A stretch of DNA of 64,000 nucleotides from JAKVBK01 sp022447275 (GCA_047125605.1 CP138932.1:3162001-3226000); one strand, 5' to 3'; positions 1-7,574 are shown, numbered from the stretch's first letter. Notes: generated by a model from the sequence alone, not told the origin. Numbers and translations: made by a program.

Positions 1-635
1 GGCTCCACCCGAAAGCCAATCCGCTTGGACAGGGTTTTCAGCGCATCCCCCACCTTGCGCTTGTTGATCATCTGCTGGGGCCCCAGCCGGTTGCGCACGA
101 CGATCCAGTCCATGGCCTCAAGGCCTGCTTGCGCGCGCATCTGGCGGGCATGCCAGACCATTTCGGAATAGACAGAGGGGCCCTGCACGGCGCCATTGTC
201 CGGGTTCAGCCGGGCCAGCATGTCAAAATCGACGAAGCTGTCATTCATCGGCGTGACCAGCGTATTTGCAAGGGAATGGGCCACCTGGCTGAGGCGCGTA
301 TGGGATCCCGGGCAGTCGATCAGGATGAAATCATGGGTGCTGGCATCGGCCACAGCCCGCCCCAGGCGCACATCATAGGCGTTTTCGCCCGGCGGAACCT
401 CAGCTTCCGGCACATCCGGCAGTTCGATCAGATCCGGAATGGCCAGCGTTACGCCTTCGCGGGCACACATGGCGCGGCGGTTTTCAATAAAGCGGCCAAA
501 GGATCGCTGTCGCAGGTCCAGATCCAAAACGGCCACGCGGTGGCCCATCCGCGCCAACGCAGTGGAAATATGGATCGAGACGGTGGACTTGCCGGCACCG
601 CCCTTTTCGTTTCCGACAACAATGTAATGGGGCAT
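1..635 (-). CDS. mipZ: Division-plane positioning ATPase MipZ, partial (C-terminus beyond window)
   Basis: ParA-family ATPase that, in alphaproteobacteria, forms a gradient from the ParB-bound pole and keeps FtsZ from assembling away from midcell. Reading on the minus strand from the ATG at 635, the protein opens with a deviant Walker A motif at residues 9-18 (NEKGGAGKST). It continues with a conserved DLDLRQRSFGRF segment near residue 39 and a Walker B-like ILIDCPG segment near residue 105, typical of MipZ rather than ParA or Soj. About 211 residues are visible; family members are about 270 long, so roughly the last 60 are outside the window. It is divergent from ffh. The start codon directly precedes the conserved MPHYIVVGNEKGG opening. 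Confidence 0.9.
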   Translation of the reverse strand, partial: MPHYIVVGNEKGGAGKSTVSIHISTALARMGHRVAVLDLDLRQRSFGRFIENRRAMCAREGVTLAIPDLIELPDVPEAEVPPGENAYDVRLGRAVADASTHDFILIDCPGSHTRLSQVAHSLANTLVTPMNDSFVDFDMLARLNPDNGAVQGPSVYSEMVWHARQMRAQAGLEAMDWIVVRNRLGPQQMINKRKVGDALKTLSKRIGFRVE

Positions 636-754
636 GGGCGCATCCGGATCAGGTTTCGCGGCTGCTTCTAGACCCGCTGAAGGGGAGGGAAAAGAGGGGC
701 GCAGCCTTTTGTGCGCCAAAGCGCCGTTTTGCCTGTGCACACAGGGCTGAGATG

Positions 755-884
755 TGCTGCGGGGTTGACTCCTGAGCAAAGCCCCGATAGCTGCTCGCCG
801 TAACCCCGGAAGCCCATACTGCTTCCGGTCCCGGGTGCTGCCCGGGATCGCCCCCCACCAGCGCGTTGCGCCCGTGGGGGCTTT
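755..884 (+). ncRNA. Structured 5' leader upstream of ffh (candidate cis-regulatory RNA)
   Basis: About 350 bases separate mipZ and ffh, and the middle is packed with stems. GGGGTT at 761-766 can pair with AACCCC at 802-807, enclosing GAGCA (774-778) with TGCTC (792-796). CCGGAAGC at 806-813 pairs with GCTTCCGG at 821-828. TCCCGGG at 829-835 pairs with CCCGGGA at 841-847. CCCCCAC at 852-858 pairs with GTGGGGG at 874-880, followed by a CTTT stretch. The outer first stem and the second stem share bases 806-807. This is a leader architecture, not the SRP RNA itself: the conserved GGAAGGAAGCAG-type SRP core is absent. Rfam holds an element named after ffh; I cannot confirm a match by eye. Confidence 0.5.
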
Positions 885-983
885 CGCGCTTTGGTTGGTC
901 TTTTCGGGCCAAGGCATACGGGCAATCGGCGCCATGAATGGGGCCAAACGAGTGAAGCAATGCGCCTGAAGGAGGGCCGAGGC

Positions 984-2474
984 ATGTTTGAAAATCTATC
1001 CGAACGCCTCTCTGGGGTTTTTGACCGCCTGACCCGGCAGGGCGCGCTCAGCGAAGATGATGTCAAGACGGCCCTGCGCGAGGTGCGCGTTGCCTTGTTG
1101 GAGGCTGACGTTTCACTGCCGGTGACCCGAAGCTTCATCAAAGCAGTGCAGGCCAAGGCCACCGGCCAAGCGGTGACCAAGTCGGTCACGCCGGGGCAGA
1201 TGGTGGTCAAGATCGTCCATGACGAGTTGATCCATGTGCTGTCCGGCGAAGGTGAGCCGGGTCATCTCAAGGTCGACAACCCGCCCGCGCCGATCCTGAT
1301 GGTCGGCCTGCAGGGGGGCGGTAAGACAACCACCACCGCCAAGCTGGCGAAGCGCCTGAAGGAGCGGGATGGCAAGCGCGTGCTGATGGCGTCGCTCGAC
1401 GTGAACCGCCCCGCCGCCATGGAGCAGCTGCAGATTCTGGGCACGCAGATTGGTGTGGATACGCTGCCGATTGTGCCGGGCCAGGATCCCGTTGCCATTG
1501 CCAAACGCGCCAAACAGCAAGCCACGATGGCAGGCTATGATGTCTACATGCTCGACACAGCAGGCCGCCTGTCCATCGATGAGGAATTGATGGCGCAGGT
1601 CGAAGCGGTGCGCGATGTGGCCAACCCCCGAGAGACGCTGCTTGTGGTTGACGGTCTGACCGGTCAGGACGCGGTCAACACGGCGCAGAATTTCGATGAC
1701 CGGATTGGCATCACCGGCGTGGTGCTCACCCGTATGGACGGGGATGGGCGCGGCGGTGCTGCCCTCTCGATGCGCGCGGTGACTGGCAAGCCCATCAAAT
1801 ATGTGGGTCTGGGCGAAAAGCTGGAAAACCTCGAGGAATTTCACCCGGAACGCGTGGCGGGCCGGATCCTTGGCATGGGCGACATCGTCAGCCTCGTGGA
1901 AAAGGCGCAGGCCACGCTGGAGGCCGAGCAGGCCGAGCGCATGATGAAGCGCTTCCAGAAAGGTCAGTTCAATATGAACGATCTGCGCAACCAGCTTGAT
2001 CAGATGATCAAGATGGGCGGCATGGAAGGCATGATGGGGATGTTGCCGGGCATGGGTAAAATGTCCAAGCAGATGGCTGGCGCCGGTGTGGATGACAAGA
2101 TGCTCAAGCGCCAGATCGCGTTGATCCAGTCCATGACAAAGAAAGAACGCGCCAATCCCGCCTTGCTGCAAGCTTCGCGCAAGAAGCGGATTGCGGCGGG
2201 GGCAGGGCTTGAGGTTTCCGAATTGAACAAGCTTCTCAAAATGCACCGGCAGATGGCCGACATGATGAAGAAGATGGGCAAGGGCGGCATGCTCAAGCAG
2301 GCCATGCGCGGCATGATGGGCAAAGGCGGCCCCGACATGGCCGCCATGCAGCAGAACATGGATCCCGCAGCCATGCAGAAGGCCGCAGCCGCCATGCAAA
2401 AGGGCGGCGGATTGCCCGGCTTGGGTGGGGGCGGCTTGCCGCCGGGCCTCGGGGGCTTTGGCAAGAAGAAATGA
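984..2474 (+). CDS. ffh: Signal recognition particle protein Ffh (SRP54)
   Basis: GTPase of the signal recognition particle; it binds signal peptides of nascent membrane proteins together with SRP RNA and docks with FtsY at the inner membrane. The 496-residue protein has the N domain (1-90), then the G domain with P-loop GLQGGGKTTT (108-117), DTAGR (191-195) and TRMDG (249-253), and a methionine-rich M domain from about 330 to the end. The C-terminus carries a long run rich in Met, Lys, Gly and Pro. The start at 984 is chosen because AAGGAGG lies about 10 bases upstream and the sequence begins MFENLSERLSGVFDRL; a longer in-frame extension from 891 overlaps the structured leader and is not conserved-looking. 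The stop overlaps the next start (ATGA). Confidence 0.98.
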   Translation: MFENLSERLSGVFDRLTRQGALSEDDVKTALREVRVALLEADVSLPVTRSFIKAVQAKATGQAVTKSVTPGQMVVKIVHDELIHVLSGEGEPGHLKVDNPPAPILMVGLQGGGKTTTTAKLAKRLKERDGKRVLMASLDVNRPAAMEQLQILGTQIGVDTLPIVPGQDPVAIAKRAKQQATMAGYDVYMLDTAGRLSIDEELMAQVEAVRDVANPRETLLVVDGLTGQDAVNTAQNFDDRIGITGVVLTRMDGDGRGGAALSMRAVTGKPIKYVGLGEKLENLEEFHPERVAGRILGMGDIVSLVEKAQATLEAEQAERMMKRFQKGQFNMNDLRNQLDQMIKMGGMEGMMGMLPGMGKMSKQMAGAGVDDKMLKRQIALIQSMTKKERANPALLQASRKKRIAAGAGLEVSELNKLLKMHRQMADMMKKMGKGGMLKQAMRGMMGKGGPDMAAMQQNMDPAAMQKAAAAMQKGGGLPGLGGGGLPPGLGGFGKKK

Positions 2475-3025
2475 GCCCCTACATGTCTGCCCCTCTGACA
2501 CAGGCGCCCCGCCTGGAAACGGATCGCTTGATCCTGCGCAGCCCCGAGACCCGGGATGCGGAGGCTGTGATCGCGTTTTTGTTGGACAAGGAGCATTCCG
2601 AAGGGTTCGGTGGCGAAGACAATCGCGGTGATGCATGGCGTTGGTTCGCGCTCAACGTGGGCCACTGGCACATGCACGGCTATGGCTATTTCACCGTTGC
2701 CCTGAAGGCCTGTGACACGCCTGTGGGCTTGTGCGGCGTCTGGAACCCCGAAGGCTGGCCCGAGCCCGAACTGGGCTGGGTGGTATTCGCGGATCACGCG
2801 CGCAAGGGCTATGGCCGCGAGGCTGCGGAACGGGCACGGCTATGGGCCTATCAGGATTTGGGCCTGACGACGCTGACATCGAACATCGTCCCGTCGAACG
2901 AAGCCTCCAAGGCGCTGGCCCGTGCGCTGGGCGCGCGGTACGAGCGCACCTATGTCAACATCGCCATGGGCGAGGATGAGCTGTGGCGCCATCCCGCCCC
3001 GGCTGATCTTGCGACCGGAGTCTGA
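2471..3025 (+). CDS. GNAT N-acetyltransferase, RimJ/RimL-like (first of three)
   Basis: Predicted acetyl-CoA-dependent N-acetyltransferase of 184 residues in the Acetyltransf_3 (RimJ/RimL-like) group. It opens with the family signature PRLETDRLILRSP. The acetyl-CoA pyrophosphate loop is visible as RKGYGREA near residue 113, and it ends with an N-x-A-S-xx-LA-xx-LGA motif. The start overlaps the ffh stop by four bases (ATGA), indicating translational coupling; a second ATG at 2483 is possible. Two further homologues follow directly, sharing the GHW, PEG-x-P-x-PELxW and C-terminal LGA blocks, so the three look like old tandem duplicates. The substrate cannot be told from sequence; an N-terminal or ribosomal-protein acceptor would fit the neighbourhood but is inference. 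Confidence 0.9.
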   Translation: MSPYMSAPLTQAPRLETDRLILRSPETRDAEAVIAFLLDKEHSEGFGGEDNRGDAWRWFALNVGHWHMHGYGYFTVALKACDTPVGLCGVWNPEGWPEPELGWVVFADHARKGYGREAAERARLWAYQDLGLTTLTSNIVPSNEASKALARALGARYERTYVNIAMGEDELWRHPAPADLATGV

Positions 3026-3029
3026 GCCC

Positions 3030-3608
3030 ATGGCCCATGAAGACATTCCGGTTTTGGAAACGGAGCGACTGGTCCTGCACGGCCCGGCGCCGGAGGATTA
3101 CCCGAAATTTGCGGGCATGTTCGGCTCGCGCCATTCCCGTTTCATGGGTGGACCGCTCACGGAATATGAAACCTGGATGCTCTACGCCGCCGAGATTGGC
3201 CATTGGCGCATTCGCGGCTTTGGCATGTGGGTCATCGCTGACAAGAAAACCGGCGACAGTCTTGGTATGACAGGCGGCTGGTTCCCTGAAGGCTACCCGA
3301 CGCCCGAATTGGCTTGGATGATCTGGCCCTCGGCACAGGGGCGGGGTGCCGGGCTCGAGGCTACGATGGCCGCGCGTCGCTGGCTCTATGAAACACAGGG
3401 CTGGGAAGGCGCTGTCAGTTTCCTTGATCCGAAGAACTACAAGGCGACGGATCTGGCCCGGCGGCTTGGGGCCCAGCTTGATGAGGGCGTGAAAGCGCCC
3501 GACAGCCGTGAAGTGGTGTTCCGCCATCCCAGCCGTGACAAACTCGATGCAGCAGATGCCGCTGCCAATGCGCTGCTGCGCCCGCAGATCGAGAAGGAGC
3601 GGCAGTGA
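3030..3608 (+). CDS. GNAT N-acetyltransferase (second of three)
   Basis: 192-residue paralogue of the preceding gene. It opens with PVLETERLVLHGPAPEDY and keeps the GHWRIRGFGMW, FPEGYPTPELAWM and ARRLGAQ blocks. The pyrophosphate loop appears as AQGRGAGLEA, which retains the Q-x-x-G-x-G/A pattern needed for acetyl-CoA binding. The start at 3030 lies four bases after the preceding stop; an in-frame extension back to 2922 would overlap the first GNAT gene by about 100 bases and is rejected. The C-terminal tail after the GNAT fold, about 35 residues rich in Ala and Asp, is longer than in its two neighbours. Confidence 0.9.
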   Translation: MAHEDIPVLETERLVLHGPAPEDYPKFAGMFGSRHSRFMGGPLTEYETWMLYAAEIGHWRIRGFGMWVIADKKTGDSLGMTGGWFPEGYPTPELAWMIWPSAQGRGAGLEATMAARRWLYETQGWEGAVSFLDPKNYKATDLARRLGAQLDEGVKAPDSREVVFRHPSRDKLDAADAAANALLRPQIEKERQ

Positions 3609-4132
3609 TCATGGCTCAGGTGTTCGACATCCCCCGGCTTGAAACCTCGCATTTGGTGCTGCGTGCGCCGATGCGTGCGGATTTCGACGCCTACGCGGAG
3701 GTGCTGGCCAGTCCGCGCGCCGCCTGTATGGGCGGGCCCTATGATCGGGCGGCCGCCTGGACGGATTGGTGCGTGGCCGTGGCCGAGTGGGTGCTGCATC
3801 GCCTGGGGCCCTGGACCGTAACAGCCAAGGGTACGGACACCGCGCTGGGTTGGGCGGGCCTGTCTCGCCACCCGGCCTGCCCCGAGCCGGAGATGGCATG
3901 GGTGATGACAGCGGGGGCTGAGGGGCACGGGATCGCACTGGAAGCCGGGCGAGCTGTGCTGTCCCATGCGTTTGAGGCCCTGCGTCTGCCAGCGCTGGTC
4001 AGCTACATCCGGCCGGGCAACACCCGTGCCGAGGCCTTGGCCACGCGGTTGGGGGGCGTGCCTGACCCAAGCGCCGAGGCCCTGCCCGGAACCACTGTTT
4101 ACCGCTATTCGCAAGGGATGCTCCGTTCATGA
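3605..4132 (+). CDS. GNAT N-acetyltransferase (third of three, loop degenerate)
   Basis: 175-residue third paralogue, opening with PRLETSHLVLRAPMRADFDAY. It keeps the block CPEPEMAWVM and the C-terminal TRLGG motif. The acetyl-CoA loop reads AEGHGIALEA, so the first position of the usual Q/R-x-x-G-x-G/A is Glu and the loop is a weaker match than in the two upstream paralogues; activity is less certain. The GTG at 3605 overlaps the previous stop (GTGA), with an ATG at 3611 as alternative. The 3' end overlaps the chorismate mutase start by four bases, so ffh, three GNATs and the mutase form one tightly coupled string. Confidence 0.87.
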   Translation: MIMAQVFDIPRLETSHLVLRAPMRADFDAYAEVLASPRAACMGGPYDRAAAWTDWCVAVAEWVLHRLGPWTVTAKGTDTALGWAGLSRHPACPEPEMAWVMTAGAEGHGIALEAGRAVLSHAFEALRLPALVSYIRPGNTRAEALATRLGGVPDPSAEALPGTTVYRYSQGMLRS

Positions 4133-4443
4133 CCGAACCTGCAAACACATCAGATGCCGTGGCCCGTGCCGCCGAGCTTTTGAAGGAGCATCGTGCCTCG
4201 ATCGATCGTCTCGACGCGATCCTCGTCTATACGCTGGGCGAGCGGTTCAAGCACACGCAGGCTGTGGGTCGTCTCAAGGCAGAGCATGGGCTTCCGCCCT
4301 CTGATCCGTCCCGCGAAGCCACGCAGATTGCACGGCTCGAAGATCTGGCAAAACGCGCCGATCTGGACCCGGATTTCGCAAAGGAATTCCTGAATTTCAT
4401 CATTCGGGAGGTGATCCGTCACCACAAGGAAAAACAAAGTTAA
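4129..4443 (+). CDS. Chorismate mutase, AroQ class
   Basis: Monofunctional AroQ-type chorismate mutase of 104 residues, converting chorismate to prephenate for Phe and Tyr synthesis in the cytoplasm. The all-helical fold is recognisable and the active-site residues of the family are present in order: an Arg in the HRASIDRLD opening helix, Arg in GERFKHTQ, Lys in GRLKAEHG, and the D-x-x-R-E pattern in SDPSREAT. The start overlaps the third GNAT stop (ATGA). Prephenate dehydratase, the next Phe enzyme, is also in this window (18306-19184), though not linked. Position just before rpsP is an operon neighbour effect rather than a functional link as far as can be seen. Confidence 0.93.
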   Translation: MTEPANTSDAVARAAELLKEHRASIDRLDAILVYTLGERFKHTQAVGRLKAEHGLPPSDPSREATQIARLEDLAKRADLDPDFAKEFLNFIIREVIRHHKEKQS

Positions 4444-4528
4444 CCGAACACTGGGCCCCGGTTTGGGGCCCGCAAGACCAAAGGGGCGCACCGATGCGCT
4501 CCGACCGCCATTCAAAGGAGAAACAACA

Positions 4529-4894
4529 ATGGCAATGAAGATCCGACTGGCCCGCGGTGGCTCCAAAAAGCGCCCCTTCTACCGCATCGTGGCTGCTGAC
4601 AGCCGCATGCCCCGTGATGGCCGCTTCATCGAGAAGCTGGGCACCTATAACCCGCTCCTGCCCAAGGACAGCGAAGATCGCGTCAAAATGGACGTGGAGC
4701 GGATCCAGTACTGGATGAGCAAAGGCGCGACCCCGACGGACCGTGTATCCCGTTTCCTCGAAGCGGCTGGCGTGGTCGACAAGAAGGTCCGCAACAACCC
4801 CAACAAGGCAAAGCCGGGCCAGAAGGCACAGGAACGTGCCGAAGAAAAGGCCGCCAAGGCCGCCGAAGCCGCTGAGGAAGCTGCTGCGGAATAA
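4529..4894 (+). CDS. rpsP: 30S ribosomal protein bS16
   Basis: Small-subunit ribosomal protein needed for 30S assembly. The 121-residue protein begins MAMKIRLARGGSKKRPFYR and contains the conserved IVAADSRMPRDGRFIEKLGTYNP block. It is longer than the ~80-residue E. coli protein because of a C-terminal tail rich in Lys, Glu and Ala, usual in alphaproteobacteria. A clear AAGGAG lies nine bases before the ATG at 4529. It is first of the rpsP-rimM-trmD-rplS set; unlike E. coli it is separated from rimM by 326 bases containing a strong hairpin. Confidence 0.98.
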   Translation: MAMKIRLARGGSKKRPFYRIVAADSRMPRDGRFIEKLGTYNPLLPKDSEDRVKMDVERIQYWMSKGATPTDRVSRFLEAAGVVDKKVRNNPNKAKPGQKAQERAEEKAAKAAEAAEEAAAE

Positions 4895-5220
4895 GACATG
4901 CCGTGACTGGCAGTCTGTCCTGCTCGGTCTGATCGGGCCTGCGGGATTTGAAATGGGAAGGGGCGCAAACCGCGCCCTGGCCAAGGGGATCGGTATCACC
5001 GGGAACGCAATTGGCAGCGCGTCGACGCGCTTTGCGTTTCCGGTGGGCCTTCGCCCCCCGTACCGGGCGCTCGATGCGTCTGTTGGCCAGCCCGGCATAG
5101 GGCATATGGCACAACAGGCGGATGTCGCCCCATAGGATTTATGCAGACCGGTGGCTGGCCGTCCCGCAGCCAGGCGCTGCAGGTCTCCTGTCGCTGACGG
5201 CCGCAGAAGGATCGAGAGCC
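4895..5220 (+). promoter_or_regulatory. rpsP-rimM intergenic region with long RNA hairpin at 4996-5046
   Basis: This 326-base gap has no supported gene. Its striking feature is a near-perfect hairpin: 4996-5010 pairs with 5032-5046 (two G-T wobbles), then five unpaired bases (5011-5015), then AGCGCG at 5016-5021 pairs with CGCGCT at 5026-5031 around a TCGA loop. That is about 21 pairs with one bulge. No T-tract follows, so it is not a standard terminator. In E. coli, rimM and trmD are made at far lower levels than the ribosomal proteins of the same operon, so a processing or attenuating hairpin here would make sense. A 60-codon open frame at 4953-5135 runs through it and is not supported. Confidence 0.6.
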
Positions 5221-5763
5221 ATGACCGAAAAACTCTGCCTTGGTGCGATTGCCGGTGCATTCGGCGTGCGCGGAGAAGTGCGCTTGAAGAGCTTCTGCGC
5301 CCACCCAGAGGACGTGGCTGCCTACGGTGCGCTGAGCACGGAAGATAACAGCCGCAGCTTTGAGATCACCCTTGGCCGGCAAATCAAAAGTGGCTTTGCT
5401 GCGCGCCTGTCCGGTGTGCTGACCAAGGAACAAGCCGATGCGCTGAAGGGCGCGCGCCTTTACGTGGATCGCGCCAATCTGCCTGAGCCAGAGGATGACG
5501 AATACTACCATGCGGATCTGATCGGCCTTGAGGTGTTTGACACGGGCGGTGCCCGGCTGGGCGCTGTGCGGGCTGTGCAGGATCACGGGGCAGGGGACTT
5601 GCTGGAAATCCATGGCCCCAACCTGAAAACAACCGTTTTGTTGCCCTTCACCTTGGCCTGCGTGCCGACGGTTGACTTGGCGGCGGGGCGGATCGTGGCC
5701 GATCCCCCTGAGGGGCTGTTTCCCGATGATACGCCCGAGCAGGAGCGTCAGGGCGATGGGTGA
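5221..5763 (+). CDS. rimM: Ribosome maturation factor RimM
   Basis: 180-residue 16S rRNA processing factor that helps assemble the 30S head near S19. The N-terminal RimM domain starts MTEKLCLGAIAGAFGVRGEVRLKSF, with the family G-x-x-G-x-x-GEV signature. The PRC-barrel domain follows with DEYYHADLIGLEV near residue 95 and a VLLPFT segment near residue 140. The ATG at 5221 follows an AGAAGGATCGAGAGCC stretch acting as ribosome-binding site. The last eight bases overlap trmD, so the two are translationally coupled, as in other proteobacteria. Confidence 0.97.
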   Translation: MTEKLCLGAIAGAFGVRGEVRLKSFCAHPEDVAAYGALSTEDNSRSFEITLGRQIKSGFAARLSGVLTKEQADALKGARLYVDRANLPEPEDDEYYHADLIGLEVFDTGGARLGAVRAVQDHGAGDLLEIHGPNLKTTVLLPFTLACVPTVDLAAGRIVADPPEGLFPDDTPEQERQGDG

Positions 5764-6586
5764 AGACGATCCCAAACCGCCCAAGTCCCATGGGCGGCTG
5801 TCCATCGGCGCAAGCCTGACACCGCGGGATCTGGTTACGCCAACGCCGCAGTTGGCCGGGGTCTGGACCGCGCGGATCGTGACCCTGTTTCCAGAGGCGT
5901 TTCCGGGCACGCTTGGCCTGTCGCTAACGGGCAAGGCGTTGCAGGAAGGGAAGTGGCAAATCCAGCCCTTCGATTTGCGCGGCTTTGGTGTGGGCAAGCA
6001 TCGCAACGTGGATGACACGCCTGCGGGTGGCGGCGCTGGCATGGTGCTGCGCGCAGACGTGGTGGGACGGGCGCTTGCCGTTGCGACCGCCGGTGCGCCC
6101 ACCGATCGCGCGCGCTGGCCCGTGGTGTATGCATCCCCGCGCGGCGCCCCCTTTACCCAGAAAACCGCCCGGCGCTGGGCTGCAGCCGACGGTATCACCC
6201 TGCTTTGCGGACGGTTCGAGGGGGTGGATCAACGGGTGCTGGATCAGTTTGATGTTGAAGAAGTCAGCCTTGGCGATTTTGTCCTGACCGGGGGCGAGAT
6301 CGCGGCGCAGGCCATGCTGGATGCCACCGTGCGTTTGCTGCCCACCGTGCTGGGGAACGCCGCCTCCACCGAGGAGGAAAGCTTTTCCAACGGGCTGCTG
6401 GAACACCCGCAATACACCCGTCCGGCAGAGTGGCGCAGCCGCCCGATCCCGGAGGTTCTGCTTTCGGGCAATCACGGCAAGATCGCCCAGTGGCGCCAGG
6501 CCGAATCTGAGGCGCTCACCCAAGCCCGGCGTCCGGATTTGTGGGCAGCGCATGTGAACAAACCCGCGATGGATGAAGACGGCTGA
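5756..6586 (+). CDS. trmD: tRNA (guanine-N1)-methyltransferase TrmD
   Basis: SAM-dependent enzyme making m1G37 in tRNA, which prevents +1 frameshifting. The 276-residue SPOUT protein begins with an extra ~40-residue N-terminal extension before the usual family start (WTARIVTLFPEAFPGTLG). The knot region is clear: DDTPAGGGAGMVLR, LLCGRFEGVDQRV and SLGDFVLTGGEIAA, then the C-terminal EHPQYTRP and LSGNHGKI motifs. The start at 5756 overlaps rimM by eight bases; a later in-frame start near the catalytic domain is not ruled out, because most family members lack the extension. It is followed by a 352-base gap before rplS. Confidence 0.96.
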   Translation: MGEDDPKPPKSHGRLSIGASLTPRDLVTPTPQLAGVWTARIVTLFPEAFPGTLGLSLTGKALQEGKWQIQPFDLRGFGVGKHRNVDDTPAGGGAGMVLRADVVGRALAVATAGAPTDRARWPVVYASPRGAPFTQKTARRWAAADGITLLCGRFEGVDQRVLDQFDVEEVSLGDFVLTGGEIAAQAMLDATVRLLPTVLGNAASTEEESFSNGLLEHPQYTRPAEWRSRPIPEVLLSGNHGKIAQWRQAESEALTQARRPDLWAAHVNKPAMDEDG

Positions 6587-6938
6587 AAGCCCGCCAGAAC
6601 CAGGCGCGGGCGATTGAAACCGGGCTATGGGTCAGGTTGGGGCGCGAAAGGCGGGATTTGCAGGTGTTTCAGGCCCAAAAGCGCTGCCTTTTCTCTTGAA
6701 AACTGCGCCGCTCTCTGGTTTACGCCCTCCATCCCCGCCAAGGCGGGCGATTGCTGATTCCGTTTTGCTTTCATTCGGAGGGCTCAGCATCGCGTCTTTG
6801 GGGATGCACACAAGGAACGCCACCTGATCCTCTGGCGGGCGCGGAGCTGCGGCACCGCGGACCCGATGAAAGCCGCAGAGCTCTCTGGATGCGCCTCATC
6901 TTCGCGGACCAACCGCGAGCAGTATAGGAGTAGATCAG
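6587..6938 (+). promoter_or_regulatory. trmD-rplS gap with candidate rplS leader hairpins
   Basis: No gene is supported in these 352 bases; a 66-codon frame at 6627-6827 lacks a ribosome-binding site and family resemblance. The half next to rplS is structured. CTGCGGC at 6847-6853 pairs with GCCGCAG at 6872-6878. TCGCGG at 6902-6907 pairs with CCGCGA at 6913-6918, only about 20 bases before the rplS ATG and just upstream of its TAGGAG ribosome-binding site. Such hairpins may form a leader controlling L19/L31 synthesis separately from trmD. A promoter in the 5' half is likely but no convincing -35/-10 pair was seen. Confidence 0.4.
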
Positions 6939-7313
6939 ATGGATCTGATCGCACAGTTGGAAGCCGAGCAGGTTGCTGCTCTGGGCAAAGACATTCCCGA
7001 CTTTAAAGCCGGTGACACCGTCCGTGTTGGCTTCAAAGTGACGGAAGGCACCCGGACCCGGGTCCAGAACTACGAAGGTGTGTGCATTGCACGCAAGAAC
7101 GGCGCCGGCATTGCGGGCAGCTTTACCGTTCGCAAGATCAGCTTTGGTGAAGGTGTGGAACGTGTGTTCCCGCTGCACTCGACCAACATCGAGTCGATCA
7201 CCGTTGTGCGCCGTGGCCGCGTGCGCCGCGCCAAGCTGTACTACCTGCGCTCGCGTCGCGGTAAGTCCGCACGTATCGCGGAAGACACCACCTACAAGCC
7301 GAAGAAAAGCTAA
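6939..7313 (+). CDS. rplS: 50S ribosomal protein bL19
   Basis: 124-residue large-subunit protein at the 30S-50S interface. It begins MDLIAQLEAEQ and shows the diagnostic PDFKAGDTVRVGFKVTEGTRTRVQNYEG, RKNGAGIAGSFTVRK and GVERVFPLHSTNIESI segments, then a basic RRGRVRRAKLYYLRSRRGKSARI tail. An AGGAG lies about nine bases upstream of the ATG. It is followed after 12 bases by rpmE, with which it must be co-transcribed up to the terminator at 7575. Confidence 0.98.
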   Translation: MDLIAQLEAEQVAALGKDIPDFKAGDTVRVGFKVTEGTRTRVQNYEGVCIARKNGAGIAGSFTVRKISFGEGVERVFPLHSTNIESITVVRRGRVRRAKLYYLRSRRGKSARIAEDTTYKPKKS

Positions 7314-7325
7314 GGAGCACGGGCG

Positions 7326-7547
7326 ATGAAAAAGGACACCCATCCCGAATACCACATCATCAACGTAAAGATGACCGATGGTACCGTGATCCAGATGAAA
7401 TCCACCTGGGGCGCTGAGGGCGACCAGATGGCATTGGATATCGACCCCTCCGTTCACCCGGCTTGGACCGGTGGCGGCACCCGCCTGATGGACACCGGCG
7501 GCCGTGTGTCGAAGTTCAAGAAAAAGTACGAAGGCCTCGGCTTCTAA
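7326..7547 (+). CDS. rpmE: 50S ribosomal protein bL31
   Basis: 73-residue L31 beginning MKKDTHPEYHIINVKMTDGT. The zinc-binding cysteines of the classical C+ form are absent; this is the alphaproteobacterial C-minus type, with the conserved DIDPSVHPAWTGG and GGRVSKFKKKYEGLGF motifs. TAAGGAG sits between the rplS stop and this start, so a single message is likely. A perfect terminator follows 28 bases after the stop, ending the ffh-to-rpmE block. Confidence 0.96.
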   Translation: MKKDTHPEYHIINVKMTDGTVIQMKSTWGAEGDQMALDIDPSVHPAWTGGGTRLMDTGGRVSKFKKKYEGLGF

Positions 7548-7574
7548 GCCTGACGCGCCTTTTGCACTACAAAG

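Noticed and set aside
806..847. SRP RNA (ffs) gene in front of ffh
   Set aside because: Hairpins are present but the conserved SRP core with GGAAGCAG and the tetraloop region is absent.
934..969. 11-residue open frame just before ffh
   Set aside because: It ends at the ffh ribosome-binding site, but has no binding site of its own; probably chance in a structured leader.
2471..4443. Toxin-antitoxin or novel defence cluster from the GNAT triplet
   Set aside because: GNAT toxins are paired with short DNA-binding antitoxins; none is present, and the neighbours are housekeeping genes.
4953..5135. 60-residue open frame between rpsP and rimM
   Set aside because: No ribosome-binding site and it runs through the 21-pair hairpin; no family resemblance.
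6627..6827. 66-residue open frame between trmD and rplS
   Set aside because: No ribosome-binding site, no recognisable protein character, lies in probable promoter region.
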